From positions 45,690 through 104,038 of the forward strand of contig JACPPB010000029.1 of the NCBI GenBank assembly GCA_016191205.1: DNA of 58,349 nt, written 5' to 3'. Positions 40,826 through 51,003 of this stretch are shown piece by piece. The position numbers and the translations under genes were made by a program. The first letter of the stretch is position 1. The number at the start of each line of letters is the position of its first letter. The DNA is from Gammaproteobacteria bacterium (GTDB taxonomy: Bacteria > Pseudomonadota > Gammaproteobacteria > Pseudomonadales > Porticoccaceae). The notes beneath the pieces are model-generated. The model was not told the DNA's origin and did no database searches. It saw only the letters and a program-made list of their open reading frames with translations.

Positions 40826-41460
40826 GGCGATGGCTCGCGGGCTTGTGCCTGGTACTGGCGAACGCCGGCGCAGTGGCGGCGCCCGAGGTGCAGGCGATCG
40901 CCCTGTTCAAGGACCGTGCGATGCTCGAGATCAACGGCGTGCAGCGACTGCTGAAGGCCGGTGAAACAACACCCGAGGGCGTGAAGCTGATCGCCAGCGA
41001 CAGCAAAGGTGCCGTGCTCGAAATCGGCGGCAAGCGCGTCCCGCTGGCCTTGTCGCAACGCATCGCGGCCAATTTCGCCGCCGCCGAATTTGCCGAAGTG
41101 CGGATTCCGCGCGGCGAGCAAGGCCATCATTTCGTGGGCGGCAGCATCAACGGGCGCAGCGTGCGCTTCATGATAGACACGGGCGCCACTACCATTGCCA
41201 TGAGCAGCGTGGACGCCGAGCGCCTGGGTTTGCCGTGGCGGTCGGGACGCCGGGGCGCCACGAGCACCGCGGGCGGGGTGGCCGAGGCGCGTGAACTCAC
41301 CCTGGCGACGGTCAGCATCGGTCCGATCACCCTCCATGAGATTCCCGCCACCGTGGTGACCGGCGCCTATCCCATGTCGATTCTGCTCGGCAACAGTTTT
41401 CTGGCCAAGGTCGAGATGACCGAAGAAGGCGGTGTCATGGTGCTGCGCCAGAAATACTGA
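40822..41460 (+). CDS. Retropepsin-like aspartic protease, secreted (TIGR02281-type)
   Basis: 212 residues. Signal peptide [20 protein letters not shown], then an N-terminal domain ([34 protein letters not shown]) and a C-terminal clan AA protease fold with [15 protein letters not shown] (active-site Asp-Thr-Gly) and [19 protein letters not shown] single D-T-G implies dimerisation as in retropepsins. GTG 40822 overlaps the pgpA stop. The role is not established; probably periplasmic or membrane-tethered. Confidence 0.86.
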   Translation: MRRWLAGLCLVLANAGAVAAPEVQAIALFKDRAMLEINGVQRLLKAGETTPEGVKLIASDSKGAVLEIGGKRVPLALSQRIAANFAAAEFAEVRIPRGEQGHHFVGGSINGRSVRFMIDTGATTIAMSSVDAERLGLPWRSGRRGATSTAGGVAEARELTLATVSIGPITLHEIPATVVTGAYPMSILLGNSFLAKVEMTEEGGVMVLRQKY

Positions 41461-41519
41461 TCTGCGCATGCCATTCCGGTAAACCGGTGCAACCAATCCA
41501 GTCCAATCGAGAACCCGTC

Positions 41520-42293
41520 ATGACCAAGCTTGCCAGACGCATCATCCCCTGCCTCGACGTGGACGCCGGGCGCGTGGTCAAGGGCGTGCGTTTTGTCGAT
41601 ATCCGCGATGCGGGCGATCCGGTCGAGGTGGCGCGACGCTATGACGAGGCCGGCGCCGACGAAATCACGTTTCTCGATATCACCGCGAGCCACGAAGGCC
41701 GCGACACCATGCTCCATACGGTCGCCCGCATGGCGGCGGCGGTGTTCATTCCCCTGACCGTGGGCGGCGGAGTGCGCACGCTCGACGACATCAAGGCCCT
41801 GTTGCGCGCGGGCGCCGACAAGGTGGGCATCAACTCGGCGGCGGTGAATGACCCCGACCTTGTGCGGCTGGCGGCGGCGCGCTTCGGCAGCCAATGCATC
41901 GTGGTCGCCATCGATGCCAAACGCGTCAGCGCGCCGGGCGAAGCGCCGCGCTGGGAGGTCTTCACCCACGGCGGGCGCCGGGGTACCGGCCTGGATGCCG
42001 TGGCCTGGGCCCAGCGCGTGGCGGAACTGGGCGCAGGCGAAATCCTGCTGACCAGCATGGACCGTGACGGCACGCGTGATGGCTTCGATCTGGAGTTGAC
42101 GCGCGCGGTCAGCGACGCCGTCGCGGTGCCGGTGATCGCGTCCGGGGGGGTGGGCAATCTGCAGCATCTGGTGGATGGTGTGCAGAAAGGCGGCGCTGAC
42201 GCGGTGTTGGCCGCGAGCATTTTTCACTTCGGGAAATACAGCGTTGCCGAGGCCAAGGCGTTCATGGCGGCGCAAGGCGTCCAGGTACGCTGA
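41520..42293 (+). CDS. hisF: Imidazole glycerol phosphate synthase subunit HisF
   Basis: Cyclase subunit (257 residues) of histidine biosynthesis, working with the glutaminase HisH. The catalytic Asp pair is in [15 protein letters not shown] and VVAIDAKRV, and [28 protein letters not shown] and [28 protein letters not shown] are conserved phosphate loops. ATG 41520 begins [14 protein letters not shown]; the frame is open 11 codons further upstream. No other his gene lies in this window, so it is detached from any his operon. Confidence 0.96.
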   Translation: MTKLARRIIPCLDVDAGRVVKGVRFVDIRDAGDPVEVARRYDEAGADEITFLDITASHEGRDTMLHTVARMAAAVFIPLTVGGGVRTLDDIKALLRAGADKVGINSAAVNDPDLVRLAAARFGSQCIVVAIDAKRVSAPGEAPRWEVFTHGGRRGTGLDAVAWAQRVAELGAGEILLTSMDRDGTRDGFDLELTRAVSDAVAVPVIASGGVGNLQHLVDGVQKGGADAVLAASIFHFGKYSVAEAKAFMAAQGVQVR

Positions 42294-42295
42294 AA

Positions 42296-42320
42296 CGCAC
42301 GGGCGGCAACCGCCCGTGCG
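42296..42320. terminator. Hairpin between convergent hisF and the DUF6316 gene
   Basis: Perfect 11-bp stem CGCACGGGCGG / CCGCCCGTGCG with loop CAA, 3 bases after the hisF stop and 13 bases beyond the stop of the convergent gene. There is no T run. Confidence 0.55.
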
Positions 42321-42332
42321 CGAGGCGCGAGA

Positions 42333-42632
42333 TCAGTGCGCCGTATGCAGCCCGGCGCTGGAAGCCGTCGCTTGCTGGGGCCGGCCTTTGAACACATTGA
42401 TCACCCGCGCCGGCGCGCTTTTGATAAACAGCAGAAAGTCCGCCACGGCGGCTTCGGCTTTCTCAGGCGCCGGAAACGGGCCCAAGGTCACTTTTTCGCG
42501 GGTGCTGAAGTACCAGCCGCCGGAACCCTGGAACAGCCGGTCGTGGCGGGAGGTGATTACCTCGTGCACAGTCCCCTCACCAGTGCGCGGCAGGAAGGAA
42601 ATCTGTGGGGTCAGAGCCTCGGTCATAACCAT
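42333..42632 (-). CDS. DUF6316-like small protein
   Basis: A 99-residue soluble protein. The core LPRTGEGTVHEVITSRHDRLFQGSGGWYFSTREKVTLGPFPAPEKAEAAVADFLLFI shows the R-x-G-E, R-x-D-R-F/L, WYF-TRE and GPF pattern of DUF6316, a short gammaproteobacterial family of unknown function. The Ala-rich C-terminus (QQATASSAGLHTAH) is poorly conserved. ATG 42632 (or 42626) is preferred over longer frame extensions. The 241-bp gap up to ctpA holds nothing I can assign. Confidence 0.7.
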   Translation of the reverse strand: MVMTEALTPQISFLPRTGEGTVHEVITSRHDRLFQGSGGWYFSTREKVTLGPFPAPEKAEAAVADFLLFIKSAPARVINVFKGRPQQATASSAGLHTAH

Positions 42633-42873
42633 TGCCTGTGTTGTGTAGGTGCCCGCGTGTTGCTGCTGCACGGGTTGGTCTCGGGAGTCCTTGCCGCTGT
42701 CTCCTCGCGAAGGTGTATTGCAAACGTCTTCATCAAAAAGACATTCGCTTAAACAGGGCTTCGCCAAACACGTGGGTCGATCCGCGCCTCGCTGCGGCAG
42801 CTCGGCAGCATGACGACGTCCACAATCCATGCGACTCCCTCTTTGTACAGCAACCCGGCGCAGTGTTGCAAGC

Positions 42874-44151
42874 TCACTGGTCCGCCAGCGGGTCCGCCGG
42901 TCGGCTGAACAGCGCCAGCGCCTTGAGCAGGTTGACGGCTTCGTGGAGTTGGTTGTCGACGGGCTCTCCGGATTCAGCGTCATGCTTCGGCGACGGCTGT
43001 TTCCTTCCGCTTTCCAGATGCCCCCCGAGGTTTGATTCCTTGATCACGAAGCCGGGCTCGAGTTCGTGCACCTCGGCGCGGCGCACCTCCACATCGGGCT
43101 GGATCCCGTCGGCCTGAATGGAATTGCCGCTGGGCGTGAAATAGCGCGCCGTGGTCAGTTTGATCGCGCGCCCGTCCTGCAGTGGCAGCACGGTTTGCAC
43201 GGAGCCCTTGCCAAAGCTCTTGGTGCCGACGATCAGGGCGCGGCGATGATCCTTGAGTGCACCGGCGACGATCTCCGCCGCCGACGCGGTACCTTCGTTA
43301 ATCAGCACCGCGAGCGGGATCCCCGCCAAGGCGTCGCCGGGGGTCGCCGTGGCGCGGGTGTTGGCGGATGCGATGCGACCCTCGGTGTAGACGATCAGGC
43401 CGCTGTCGAGCAGCGCGTCGGCCACTTCGATCGATGCGGGGAGAAGCCCGCCCGGGTTGTTGCGCAGATCAATCACCACTCCCTTGAGCGCGGGTTCCTG
43501 TTTGCGCAGATCGGCTATGGCGTGGGTGAATTCAGCACCGGTCTGTTCCTGGAACTGGGCGATGCGCAGATACGCGAATCCCGGCTCCAGCACTTCCTTG
43601 CGGACACTCTTGATGGCGATCATGTCGCGCGTGAGCATGAGCACCAGGGGTTCGGTCGCTCCTTCCCGTCCTATCGTGAGTTTGATGGTGCTGCCTTTGT
43701 CCCCACGCATCAGCGAGATCGCCTCCTCCAGGCTCATACCTTGGGTGGAGCGATCGTCGAGTTGCAGGATCAGATCCCCTGGCCGCAACCCGGCGCGCGC
43801 GGCCGGCGTGTCGTCGATGGGCGAGACAACGCTGACATAACCGCGATCGAGGCCCAGCTCGACGCCGATGCCGCCGAACTCACCCGTGGTGTGTTCTTTC
43901 AATTCGGTGTAGGACTCGGCTTCGAGAAAGGCGGAGTGGGGATCGAGCTGGCCGAGCAGCCCGGTCACCGCTTTCTGCAGCAGGACCCGATCATCGATTT
44001 CTTCGACGTAAGCGTTGCGCACCTGATCGAACACCTGAGCGAAAAGCTGTAATTCATCGAGGGGCAGCCGGGGTGCGACGTCGCCGGATTCGGCGGCGAA
44101 AGCGCAGGCGCAGGCACCCAACAGACAGGGGATCAGTTGGCGCAGTTTCAT
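42874..44151 (-). CDS. ctpA: Carboxyl-terminal processing protease (S41 family)
   Basis: A 425-residue periplasmic serine protease with Ser-Lys dyad. Signal peptide MKLRQLIPCLLGACACAFA-A; PDZ domain (residues about 90-165) with GEFGGIGVELG and PAARAGLRPGDLILQLD; S41 core with VIDLRNNPGGLL, Ser in INEGTASAAEIVAGAL and Lys in VGTKSFGKGSVQ. The Asn/Gly-rich start and PDZ position match Prc/CtpA. ATG 44151 has AGGATT upstream. It lies about 100 bases after envC on the same strand, as is common next to gpmI-envC. Confidence 0.94.
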   Translation of the reverse strand: MKLRQLIPCLLGACACAFAAESGDVAPRLPLDELQLFAQVFDQVRNAYVEEIDDRVLLQKAVTGLLGQLDPHSAFLEAESYTELKEHTTGEFGGIGVELGLDRGYVSVVSPIDDTPAARAGLRPGDLILQLDDRSTQGMSLEEAISLMRGDKGSTIKLTIGREGATEPLVLMLTRDMIAIKSVRKEVLEPGFAYLRIAQFQEQTGAEFTHAIADLRKQEPALKGVVIDLRNNPGGLLPASIEVADALLDSGLIVYTEGRIASANTRATATPGDALAGIPLAVLINEGTASAAEIVAGALKDHRRALIVGTKSFGKGSVQTVLPLQDGRAIKLTTARYFTPSGNSIQADGIQPDVEVRRAEVHELEPGFVIKESNLGGHLESGRKQPSPKHDAESGEPVDNQLHEAVNLLKALALFSRPADPLADQ

Positions 44152-44254
44152 GGTATCGGAATCCTCGGTACGCAAAAGCGGCAAGCCGCGCGGCAATCAT
44201 AACAGCGTCATGCCTGGTCACCGCGAGGTCACAGCCGGCGGCCCGGGCCGCGCG

Positions 44255-45370
44255 TTACCTCCGCTTGCGCAGCCAGACGGCCGGGTCCAGGGTTTTTCCG
44301 CCCTGCCGGATCTCGAAATAGAGCGCGCTGCGCTCAAGGCCGCCACTGGCGCCGGCGCGGGCGATCACCTCATCACTCTGCACCCGGGTGCCGGTATTCT
44401 TGAGCAGGGCCTGATTGTGCGAATAAAGACTGAGATAGCCGCCGCCATGGTCGACGATGATGAGCTGACCGTGACCGCGCAGATAGTCCGCGAACACCAC
44501 CGTGCCGGCGTGGATCGCGTGGACTTCGCTGCCCTCCTGGACTTCGATCATCCAGCCGGTCCAGGGTAATGCACTGGCGCGAGTGGCCCCAAAGCGATTG
44601 AGCGGCTTGCCATTCACCGGCCACGGCAGCTTACCCGCCTGCTTTGCGAAGGGGCCGTTGCCTGCCGCGCTGGCACTGCGGGCGAGTCGATCGAGCACGT
44701 CGCGCAGACGCTGTTCTTCGGTCTTGAGCTGCCGTAGCCGCGCACGCTCGTCCGTCAGGTCACGAGCCAGTGCCGCCATGGCATCGCGGCGTGCGGTTTG
44801 TTGCCCTTGCTGCTGATGCAGGGCATCGCCCAGCGCGGTACGGTCGGCTTCCAGCAACGACTGGCGCGCCGCAATGGCGGCAGTGGTGGCGTCCAGTTGC
44901 TGAAGGGTAGTCTGGTAGCCGGTCAACTGCCCGGCGCGCGCGGCAATGAAGCGACCGTAGTACGACATCATGCGGCGGGCCTGCTGGGGATCCTCCATGT
45001 TGAGCAGCATTTTCAGGGGTTCGCTGCGGCCGAGCCGGTAGGCCACGGCGGCGTCGGCGGCCAGTCGTTGCGATTGCTGTGTCGCCGTCTGCTGGAGCGC
45101 CGTCCGCTGCTGGTCCAGCACGTTCAATTCCGCCTCGCCGGCCGCGACGCGCCGGGCGAGGTGGGTGTGACTCTGCTGCAGTTCGGCAAGACGGGTCTCG
45201 GCTTGCTGGAGTTGGCTCTCCAGCGCGGCACGCCGGGCATCGGTCTGTTGCACGCGTTGCTCGTGAACCCCGATCTCGCCACGCAGTTTCTGCAATTTGC
45301 CGGCTTCATCCCCGGCACCGGCACCTGTGGCGAGGCTGGCGAGGCACCAGGCAAGCGCAATGCGTCTCAC
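44255..45370 (-). CDS. envC: Murein hydrolase activator EnvC
   Basis: A 371-residue periplasmic protein recruited to the septum to activate AmiA/AmiB amidases. Signal peptide [19 protein letters not shown]; long coiled coil from about residue 25 to 235 ([26 protein letters not shown]...); then a degenerate LytM domain ([30 protein letters not shown]). The zinc ligands are missing: WTGWMIEV replaces the first H-x(n)-D, and ALYFEIR replaces HLHFE, as expected for an activator. GTG 45370 overlaps the gpmI stop (GTGA). Confidence 0.93.
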   Translation of the reverse strand: MRRIALAWCLASLATGAGAGDEAGKLQKLRGEIGVHEQRVQQTDARRAALESQLQQAETRLAELQQSHTHLARRVAAGEAELNVLDQQRTALQQTATQQSQRLAADAAVAYRLGRSEPLKMLLNMEDPQQARRMMSYYGRFIAARAGQLTGYQTTLQQLDATTAAIAARQSLLEADRTALGDALHQQQGQQTARRDAMAALARDLTDERARLRQLKTEEQRLRDVLDRLARSASAAGNGPFAKQAGKLPWPVNGKPLNRFGATRASALPWTGWMIEVQEGSEVHAIHAGTVVFADYLRGHGQLIIVDHGGGYLSLYSHNQALLKNTGTRVQSDEVIARAGASGGLERSALYFEIRQGGKTLDPAVWLRKRR

Positions 45371-46941
45371 CCCCGCGCTCGCGCGCTCCGGGGTTCGCCG
45401 GAATCAGCGGCCAGCAGCGAGTGGCCGGTCATTTCCGCCGGCAATGGCAGGTCCATCAGCGTCAGCAGAGTCGGCGCGACATCGGCCAGGGTGCCACCCG
45501 CGGCCAGCTCGATGTTCCGGGCACCGACGTAGACCAGGGGCACCGGCAGCGTGGTATGGGAGGTAAGCGGTTGGCCGTCTTCCTCCATTTGCTCCAGATT
45601 GCCGTGATCGGCGGTGATCAGGCACTGGCCCTGGACGGCCTCCAGGGCCGCGACGATGCGTCCGATGCAGATATCGACCGCCTCTGCCGCTTGCACGGCG
45701 GCGGCAAAGATCCCGGTGTGGCCAACCATGTCACCGTTGGCGAAATTGCATACGATCAGGTCGAAACGCCGTCCGGCGATGGCTTCGACGAGTCGGTCGG
45801 TGATCTCGAATGCGCTCATCTCGGGCTTGAGGTCATAGGTCGCCACCTGGGGCGACGGAATCAGGATGCGCTCCTCGCCCGGATAACAGGCTTCGCGACC
45901 ACCGCTGAAAAAGAAGGTCACATGGGCGTATTTCTCGGTCTCGGCAATGCGGAGCTGGGTTTTGCCCAGGTTCGCCAGATATTCACCAAGGGAATTGGTG
46001 AGAGGCGCCGGCGGAAAGGCACAGTGCACCGGCAGGCTCGCTTCGTATTCCGTGGTGGTCACGAAATCGCTCAGCGTTGGCCACTGTTTGCGCGCAAACC
46101 CGGTGAACTCCGGTTCGACCAGCGCCTGGGTGAGTTGTCGCGCGCGGTCGGGGCGGAAGTTCATGAAGATCACCGCATCGCCGGAGCGAATCGGGGCATC
46201 CGCTTCACCGGGGGCTTGCACCAGCGTGGGCTGCACGAACTCGTCGTTTTCGTCGCGCGCGTAGGCGGCGCGCAGTGCGCTGATCGGATCGGCTTCCCGG
46301 AACGGTGCCGTCGCCGCGGTCAGCATGTCGTAGGCGCGCTCGGTGCGATCCCAGCGGTGATCCCGGTCCATGGCGTAGTAGCGGCCGCAGATCGACGCGA
46401 TGCGCCCGCAACCCAGTGCCGCAAACGCCTCCCGGGTGCGCTGCAGGGACGCTTCGGCACTGCGCGGCGGCGTATCCCGACCGTCCAGGAAGGCGTGCAG
46501 ATACACGCGCCGCGCGCCACGTTTTGCGGCCAGTGCAACGGCGGCCCGGAGGTGTTCTTCATGGCTGTGGACGCCGCCCGGGGACAGCAGCCCAAGGATA
46601 TGTACCGCACCTCCGGCCGCGATGGCGCGATCGATTGCCGCGAGATAGATTGGGTTGGCGTCGAATTCGCCGCTGGCGAGCGCGGCATTGATGCGGGTGA
46701 GGTTCTGGTAGAGAACCCGGCCCGCCCCCAGCGTCATGTGGCCGACTTCCGAGTTGCCCATCTGGCCGTCGGGCAAACCCACATCCAGGCCGGAGCCCGA
46801 AATGAGGGTGTGGGGACATTGTGCCCAGAGTCTGTTCCAGACCGGGATTCGCGCCGCGTGGAGGGCATTGTGGGCACTGGTTTCGCTGTGTCCCCAGCCG
46901 TCCAGGATCAGCAAAACGGTAGGGCGTTTGCCATTTTCCAT
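45367..46941 (-). CDS. gpmI: 2,3-bisphosphoglycerate-independent phosphoglycerate mutase
   Basis: Glycolytic mutase (524 residues), Mn-dependent. The N-terminal metal site is LLILDGWG and the phosphoserine lies in [22 protein letters not shown]-type [14 protein letters not shown] and [16 protein letters not shown] follow, and [12 protein letters not shown] is the second metal cluster. ATG 46941 begins the family N-terminus. It heads the minus-strand gpmI-envC-ctpA series and is divergent from the rhodanese-grxC-secB genes. Confidence 0.96.
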   Translation of the reverse strand: MENGKRPTVLLILDGWGHSETSAHNALHAARIPVWNRLWAQCPHTLISGSGLDVGLPDGQMGNSEVGHMTLGAGRVLYQNLTRINAALASGEFDANPIYLAAIDRAIAAGGAVHILGLLSPGGVHSHEEHLRAAVALAAKRGARRVYLHAFLDGRDTPPRSAEASLQRTREAFAALGCGRIASICGRYYAMDRDHRWDRTERAYDMLTAATAPFREADPISALRAAYARDENDEFVQPTLVQAPGEADAPIRSGDAVIFMNFRPDRARQLTQALVEPEFTGFARKQWPTLSDFVTTTEYEASLPVHCAFPPAPLTNSLGEYLANLGKTQLRIAETEKYAHVTFFFSGGREACYPGEERILIPSPQVATYDLKPEMSAFEITDRLVEAIAGRRFDLIVCNFANGDMVGHTGIFAAAVQAAEAVDICIGRIVAALEAVQGQCLITADHGNLEQMEEDGQPLTSHTTLPVPLVYVGARNIELAAGGTLADVAPTLLTLMDLPLPAEMTGHSLLAADSGEPRSARARG

Positions 46942-47106
46942 CTGTGGGATACTGCCCTGCAGGGAGTTGCGGAAAAGGACGCCATGGTACTGGCTCGGGG
47001 CGGGAAAAACTATTTGGCCCGGTCGCGCTGACGGCAACAGCGGGGCGGGATGTGCCTGTGTATACTACGCCGCCGTTCGGATGGCGGTGTGGCAACGAGG
47101 TTGCGG

Positions 47107-47517
47107 GTGGCGGATTTCCTGGTTTTTGTCAGCGCGCAGTGGCTGCTGGTCAGCCTGTTTCTGGCGCTGGTTTACCTGTTCGTGGTGCTTGAACACTTCA
47201 AGGCCGGCAAGCAGTTGTCGGTGCATGATGTCACGCGCCTGCTCAATGGCGGCGAAGCTCTCCTGGTCGATATTCGTGATGCGAAAGAGTACCAGTCCGG
47301 GCATATCAACCAGGCGATCAACATCCCCCTTGCGCAGCTCGATGCCCGCATGGCTGAACTCGAATCCGCGCGCGATCGCATCGTGATTCTGGTCGACAAA
47401 CTCGGACAGCAGGCGGCCGGTGCCGGCCGCACCTTGCGCCGCGCCGGGTTCAAGGTGCAGCGCTTGCGCGGCGGTATGGCCGAATGGCAGGGCCAGAGCC
47501 TGCCAGTGGTGTCCTGA
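47107..47517 (+). CDS. Membrane-anchored rhodanese-like protein (YibN-like)
   Basis: A 136-residue protein with one N-terminal membrane helix (VSAQWLLVSLFLALVYLFVVLEH) and a single rhodanese domain (VHDVTRLLNGGEALLVDIRDAKEYQSGHINQAINIPLAQL). The active-site position reads VILVDKLGQQAAGA, with Asp where Cys is usual, so it is not a sulfurtransferase. GTG 47107 follows GAGG; the 5' end is uncertain, as the frame is open to 47050. The next ATG (grxC) overlaps its stop. Confidence 0.85.
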   Translation: MADFLVFVSAQWLLVSLFLALVYLFVVLEHFKAGKQLSVHDVTRLLNGGEALLVDIRDAKEYQSGHINQAINIPLAQLDARMAELESARDRIVILVDKLGQQAAGAGRTLRRAGFKVQRLRGGMAEWQGQSLPVVS

Positions 47518-47813
47518 TGCCGTCGGTGTTGCTCTACGGCACCCGCTTCTGCCCCTACTGCGTCGGGGCGCGCCTGTTTCTGCGTCAGCGCGGCGTGGCA
47601 TTCGAGGATATCGCGGTCGACGGCAACGCCGCCCTGCGCCGCGAGGTGGAAGCCCGCAGCGGACGTGATACCGTGCCCCAAATCTGGATTGACGATTATC
47701 ACGTCGGCGGCTTTACCGATCTGCTGGCCCTTGAGCGCGAGGGCGTGCTCGACCAGCTGTTGAGCCCGTCCGAAGCCGTTGCACCCAACACTTCCGGAGA
47801 ACCCGAAGCATGA
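47517..47813 (+). CDS. grxC: Glutaredoxin 3
   Basis: A 98-residue dithiol glutaredoxin reducing disulfides with glutathione. The active site is FCPYCVGARLFL near residue 12 (CPYC), and TVPQIWIDDYHVGGFTDLLAL contains the cis-Pro and GG glutathione-binding loop. ATG 47517 overlaps the rhodanese stop (TGATG). The C-terminal 15 residues are a polar tail. It is coupled to secB by another 4-base overlap. Confidence 0.94.
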   Translation: MPSVLLYGTRFCPYCVGARLFLRQRGVAFEDIAVDGNAALRREVEARSGRDTVPQIWIDDYHVGGFTDLLALEREGVLDQLLSPSEAVAPNTSGEPEA

Positions 47814-48292
47814 CTTCCGACAGCAACGCCACTGCCGCCAACTCCAGCGGGGATCGTGGTCCCCAGATGGCCATTCAGCGGATCTACGTCAAAGACATGT
47901 CGTTTGAAACCCCGGCCGGTCCGGATGTGCTCACGCGCGAAGGACAGGCGCAGGCGGCGCAGGAGATGGGCATCGGCGTGCGGCGGCTGGAACCGGATCG
48001 CTACGAAGTGATGTTGACTCTGACCGTCACCCTGAAGGACGGCGCGCAGACGCTGTATCTGGTCGAAATCCATCAGGCGGGCGTATTCATGATCTCCGGT
48101 CTGGAAGAAGCAGAACTGACCCAGGTGCTGAACGTCCATTGCCCGACGGTGCTCTTCCCTTACGCGCGCGAGGCGGTGGACAGCACCGTGATGCGCGGCG
48201 GATTTCCGCCACTGCTGCTGCCCCCGGTGAATTTCGACGGGCTGTATCGCCAGGCCGCCGCCCAGCGCGCGGCCGGCGGAACCGCCGCGTAG
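47810..48292 (+). CDS. secB: Protein-export chaperone SecB
   Basis: A 160-residue tetrameric cytosolic chaperone keeping preproteins unfolded for SecA. PQMAIQRIYVKDMSFETPAGP is the family start, followed by ALTVT-type EVMLTLTVTLKDG, EIHQAGVFMISGL and VNVHCPTVLFPYAREAVDSTVMRGGFPPLLLPPVNFDGLY. The N-terminal 20 residues are Ser/Asn-rich, the C-terminus Ala-rich. ATG 47810 overlaps the grxC stop. It is convergent to ntrC. Confidence 0.96.
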   Translation: MTSDSNATAANSSGDRGPQMAIQRIYVKDMSFETPAGPDVLTREGQAQAAQEMGIGVRRLEPDRYEVMLTLTVTLKDGAQTLYLVEIHQAGVFMISGLEEAELTQVLNVHCPTVLFPYAREAVDSTVMRGGFPPLLLPPVNFDGLYRQAAAQRAAGGTAA

Positions 48293-48333
48293 CGCCGCCG
48301 TCCGACGGGACTGACAGACTCCCGCGGTCCTTG

Positions 48334-49752
48334 TCAGGCCTCGCTGTCGCGGTCATCCGCGATTCCCAGTTCCTGTATTTTCCGGGTCAGCGTATTACGG
48401 CCCCAGCCCAGCAGTTCGGCGGCATCGCGCTTGCGGCCCGCGGTGTACTCGAGCGCGGTCTCGATGGCGGCGCGCTCAAACGCGGGAGTGGCCGTGCCCA
48501 GAATGTCGTGCGCCCCGCTGGCAAGCTGACTGCTGATCCAGCGCCGCAGCGACTGCTCCCAGTCGCCTGCCGCGCGGGGACCTGGCGTGTCGATGGCGAG
48601 CAGTTCGGGCGGGAGGTCGGATTTAAGCACCTCGCGCCCCGCTGCCATTACCGTCAGCCAGCGGCAGGTGTTCTCCAGTTGCCGCACATTGCCGGGCCAG
48701 GGCAAGCTGCACAGGTAAGTACGCGCTTCCTGCGACAGTATTTTGGGCTCGACATTGAGCTCCTCGGCGGAAGTCTTGAAGAAGTGCTGCATGAGTTGCG
48801 GCAGGTCTTCGCGACGATCCGACAGCCGCGGCAGATGGATACGAATGACATTCAGGCGATGGAACAGGTCTTCGCGAAACCGGTGTTCGCCCACCAGGAT
48901 TTCGAGATTCTGGTGGGTCGCGGCGATGATCCGGACGTCGACCTTGACGGGGGTGTGGCCGCCGACGCGGTAGAACTCCCGGTCTGCGAGCACGCGCAGC
49001 AGGCGGGTTTGTGCTTCCGGCGGCATGTCACCGATTTCATCCAGGAACAAAGTACCGCCATCGGCCTGCTCGAAGCGCCCCACACGGCGCTGGGCCGCGC
49101 CGGTAAAGGCTCCCTTCTCGTGCCCAAACAGCTCCGACTCGATCAGATCATGGGGAATCGCCGCCATGTTCAGCGCAATAAACGGCTGGTCCTGACGCGG
49201 GCTGTGGCGATGCAGAGCGCGCGCGACCAGCTCCTTGCCGGTGCCTGACTCGCCGTTGATCAACACCGTGATGTTCGAGTGGGAGAGCCGGCCGATGGCG
49301 CGGAACACCTCCTGCATCGCCGGCGCTTCGCCGATGATTTCCTTGGAGACTTCGGCCTCCATCGGCTTTGCCGCCGTGCTCTTCTCGCGCGCGTATTCGA
49401 TCGCGCGCCGGGTCACCGAGACCAGTTCGTCGATATTGAACGGTTTGGGCAGGTATTCGAAAGCGCCGCCCTGATACGCCGCCACGGCGCTGTCGAGATC
49501 GGAGTGCGCGGTGGTAATGATCACCGGCATGGCGGGATTTTCCCGGCGCAACCGCTCGAGCAGTTCCAGGCCATTCATGCCGGGCATGCGAATGTCGCTG
49601 ATCAGGGTATCGGGCAGACCGCGATCCAGGCGCTTGAGGACGCTTTGAGCATCTTCGAAGCACTCCACCGTCATGTCCGCTTTTTCGAGTGCGCGCTCCA
49701 TCACCCAGCGGATGGATTTGTCGTCGTCAACGATCCAGATTGTCGGCTTCAT
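48334..49752 (-). CDS. glnG: Nitrogen regulator NtrC (sigma-54 activator)
   Basis: A 472-residue response regulator of nitrogen limitation. The receiver domain has the phospho-acceptor Asp53 in LISDIRMPGMNG; the AAA+ domain has Walker A GESGTGKE, the sigma-54 contact loop GAFTGA and Walker B LFLDEIGDMP; the Fis-type helix-turn-helix at the end is RDAAELLGWGRNTLTRKIQELG. Start ATG 49752 lies inside the end of ntrB (26-base overlap), so the two are coupled. Confidence 0.97.
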   Translation of the reverse strand: MKPTIWIVDDDKSIRWVMERALEKADMTVECFEDAQSVLKRLDRGLPDTLISDIRMPGMNGLELLERLRRENPAMPVIITTAHSDLDSAVAAYQGGAFEYLPKPFNIDELVSVTRRAIEYAREKSTAAKPMEAEVSKEIIGEAPAMQEVFRAIGRLSHSNITVLINGESGTGKELVARALHRHSPRQDQPFIALNMAAIPHDLIESELFGHEKGAFTGAAQRRVGRFEQADGGTLFLDEIGDMPPEAQTRLLRVLADREFYRVGGHTPVKVDVRIIAATHQNLEILVGEHRFREDLFHRLNVIRIHLPRLSDRREDLPQLMQHFFKTSAEELNVEPKILSQEARTYLCSLPWPGNVRQLENTCRWLTVMAAGREVLKSDLPPELLAIDTPGPRAAGDWEQSLRRWISSQLASGAHDILGTATPAFERAAIETALEYTAGRKRDAAELLGWGRNTLTRKIQELGIADDRDSEA

Positions 49753-50857
49753 GCAGGGGTCCGCGCGTTGATTGGATGGGCAGGTAAATGGAGAACCGGG
49801 TATGGCCCGGCGCGCTGTCGCATTCAATGAGACCTCGATGCAGCTGAATGGCGGATTGTGCGATGGGCAGACCGAGGCCGGTGCCGTTGGGGCGCCCGCT
49901 GACCATCGGGTAGAAGATGCGGTCGCTGATCTCTTCGGGGATACCCCCGCCGTTGTCGATGACATCGAGGCGGCAGACGATGCGATGCTGGTGCCCACCG
50001 ATGGTGAAATGATTGACCACGCGGGTGCGCAGGATCACGCGCGCGCTGCCGTCGGCGATGCGGCCCGCGGCCTCGACGGCCTGCATGGCATTGCGCACCA
50101 GGTTCAGCGTCGCCTGTATCAGCTTGCCGCGATCGGCGCTGATGTCCGGGATGCTGGGGTCGTATTCGCGCTGGATCCGCAATTGCCCGCCGGTCTCCGC
50201 TTCGACCAGGGCTGCCGCCCGCTCGGTGATCTCGTGGATGTTGACCGCCGCGAGTTGCGCGGGCTGCGAGGGCCCGAGCAGGCGATCCACCAGCTGCCGC
50301 AGCCGTTCGGTCTCGGCGATGATGATATCGGTGTATTCCCGCAGGTCGTCGCGGGCCAGTTCCTGGGCCAGCAACTGGGACGCGCCCAGGATGCCGCCCA
50401 GCGGGTTCTTGATCTCGTGCGCCAGGCCGCGAATCAGATTGCGCGAGGTGTCGTTCGCGGACAGCAGGGCGCGTTCCCGACCGATCCGCAGGCTGCGGTC
50501 CATGGGCTGCATTTCGACCAGCAGCAGGGCTTCCGCCTTGCGTTGGATGGGGGACACCGTGTAATCCACGGTGATTTCGCGTCCGTCGACCAATACCAGC
50601 TTGACCGTACGTTCGGTATAGGGCTGCTGCTCGTCGAGCGCTTGCCGCAACAGGGCGCGCCGGGGCGCGGGCTCGGCAAAGCAGCTGACGAACTGGGCGC
50701 CGCGCAGCCGGCTCGCGCTCGCTTCGAGCAGGGTTTCGGCCGCGGTATTCAGGTACTGGACATGCAGGCCCGCGTCCAGCACCACGATTGCCGTTTTCAG
50801 GTTGTCCAGCAGCAGCGATTCGGGTGTCGGTAGAGGAATGTGTTGGCTTATCGACAT
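49727..50857 (-). CDS. glnL: Nitrogen sensor histidine kinase NtrB
   Basis: A 376-residue cytosolic kinase/phosphatase for NtrC, controlled by PII. A PAS domain occupies residues about 15-120; the phosphorylated His is in RGLAHEIKNPLGGILGASQLL; the ATPase domain has LIQATLNLVRNAMQA (N box), DVIDNGGGIPEEI (G1) and SGRPNGTGLGLPIAQS (G2). No membrane segment, as expected. Transcribed with ntrC from upstream of 50857; the 146-base gap to the next gene shows no clear sigma-54 site. Confidence 0.96.
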   Translation of the reverse strand: MSISQHIPLPTPESLLLDNLKTAIVVLDAGLHVQYLNTAAETLLEASASRLRGAQFVSCFAEPAPRRALLRQALDEQQPYTERTVKLVLVDGREITVDYTVSPIQRKAEALLLVEMQPMDRSLRIGRERALLSANDTSRNLIRGLAHEIKNPLGGILGASQLLAQELARDDLREYTDIIIAETERLRQLVDRLLGPSQPAQLAAVNIHEITERAAALVEAETGGQLRIQREYDPSIPDISADRGKLIQATLNLVRNAMQAVEAAGRIADGSARVILRTRVVNHFTIGGHQHRIVCRLDVIDNGGGIPEEISDRIFYPMVSGRPNGTGLGLPIAQSAIQLHRGLIECDSAPGHTRFSIYLPIQSTRGPLHEADNLDR

Positions 50858-51003
50858 CTGACCACCTCGGGTAGCCTCTGAGGCAGCAAGTATTGGGCCA
50901 TGTTCACCGCAGTTTGTTCAGGTCGCGTTGCCGCGTGCCCGATCACAGGCGGCCCGCTTGAGTCATCCGCACCAGGTCAGTGCGGTTGCCGGCCGTGCGC
51001 TGG

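Noticed and set aside
45079..47031. A 650-codon plus-strand frame opposite envC and gpmI
   Set aside because: Both minus-strand genes are unmistakable; the frame runs across their boundary, as only a shadow would.
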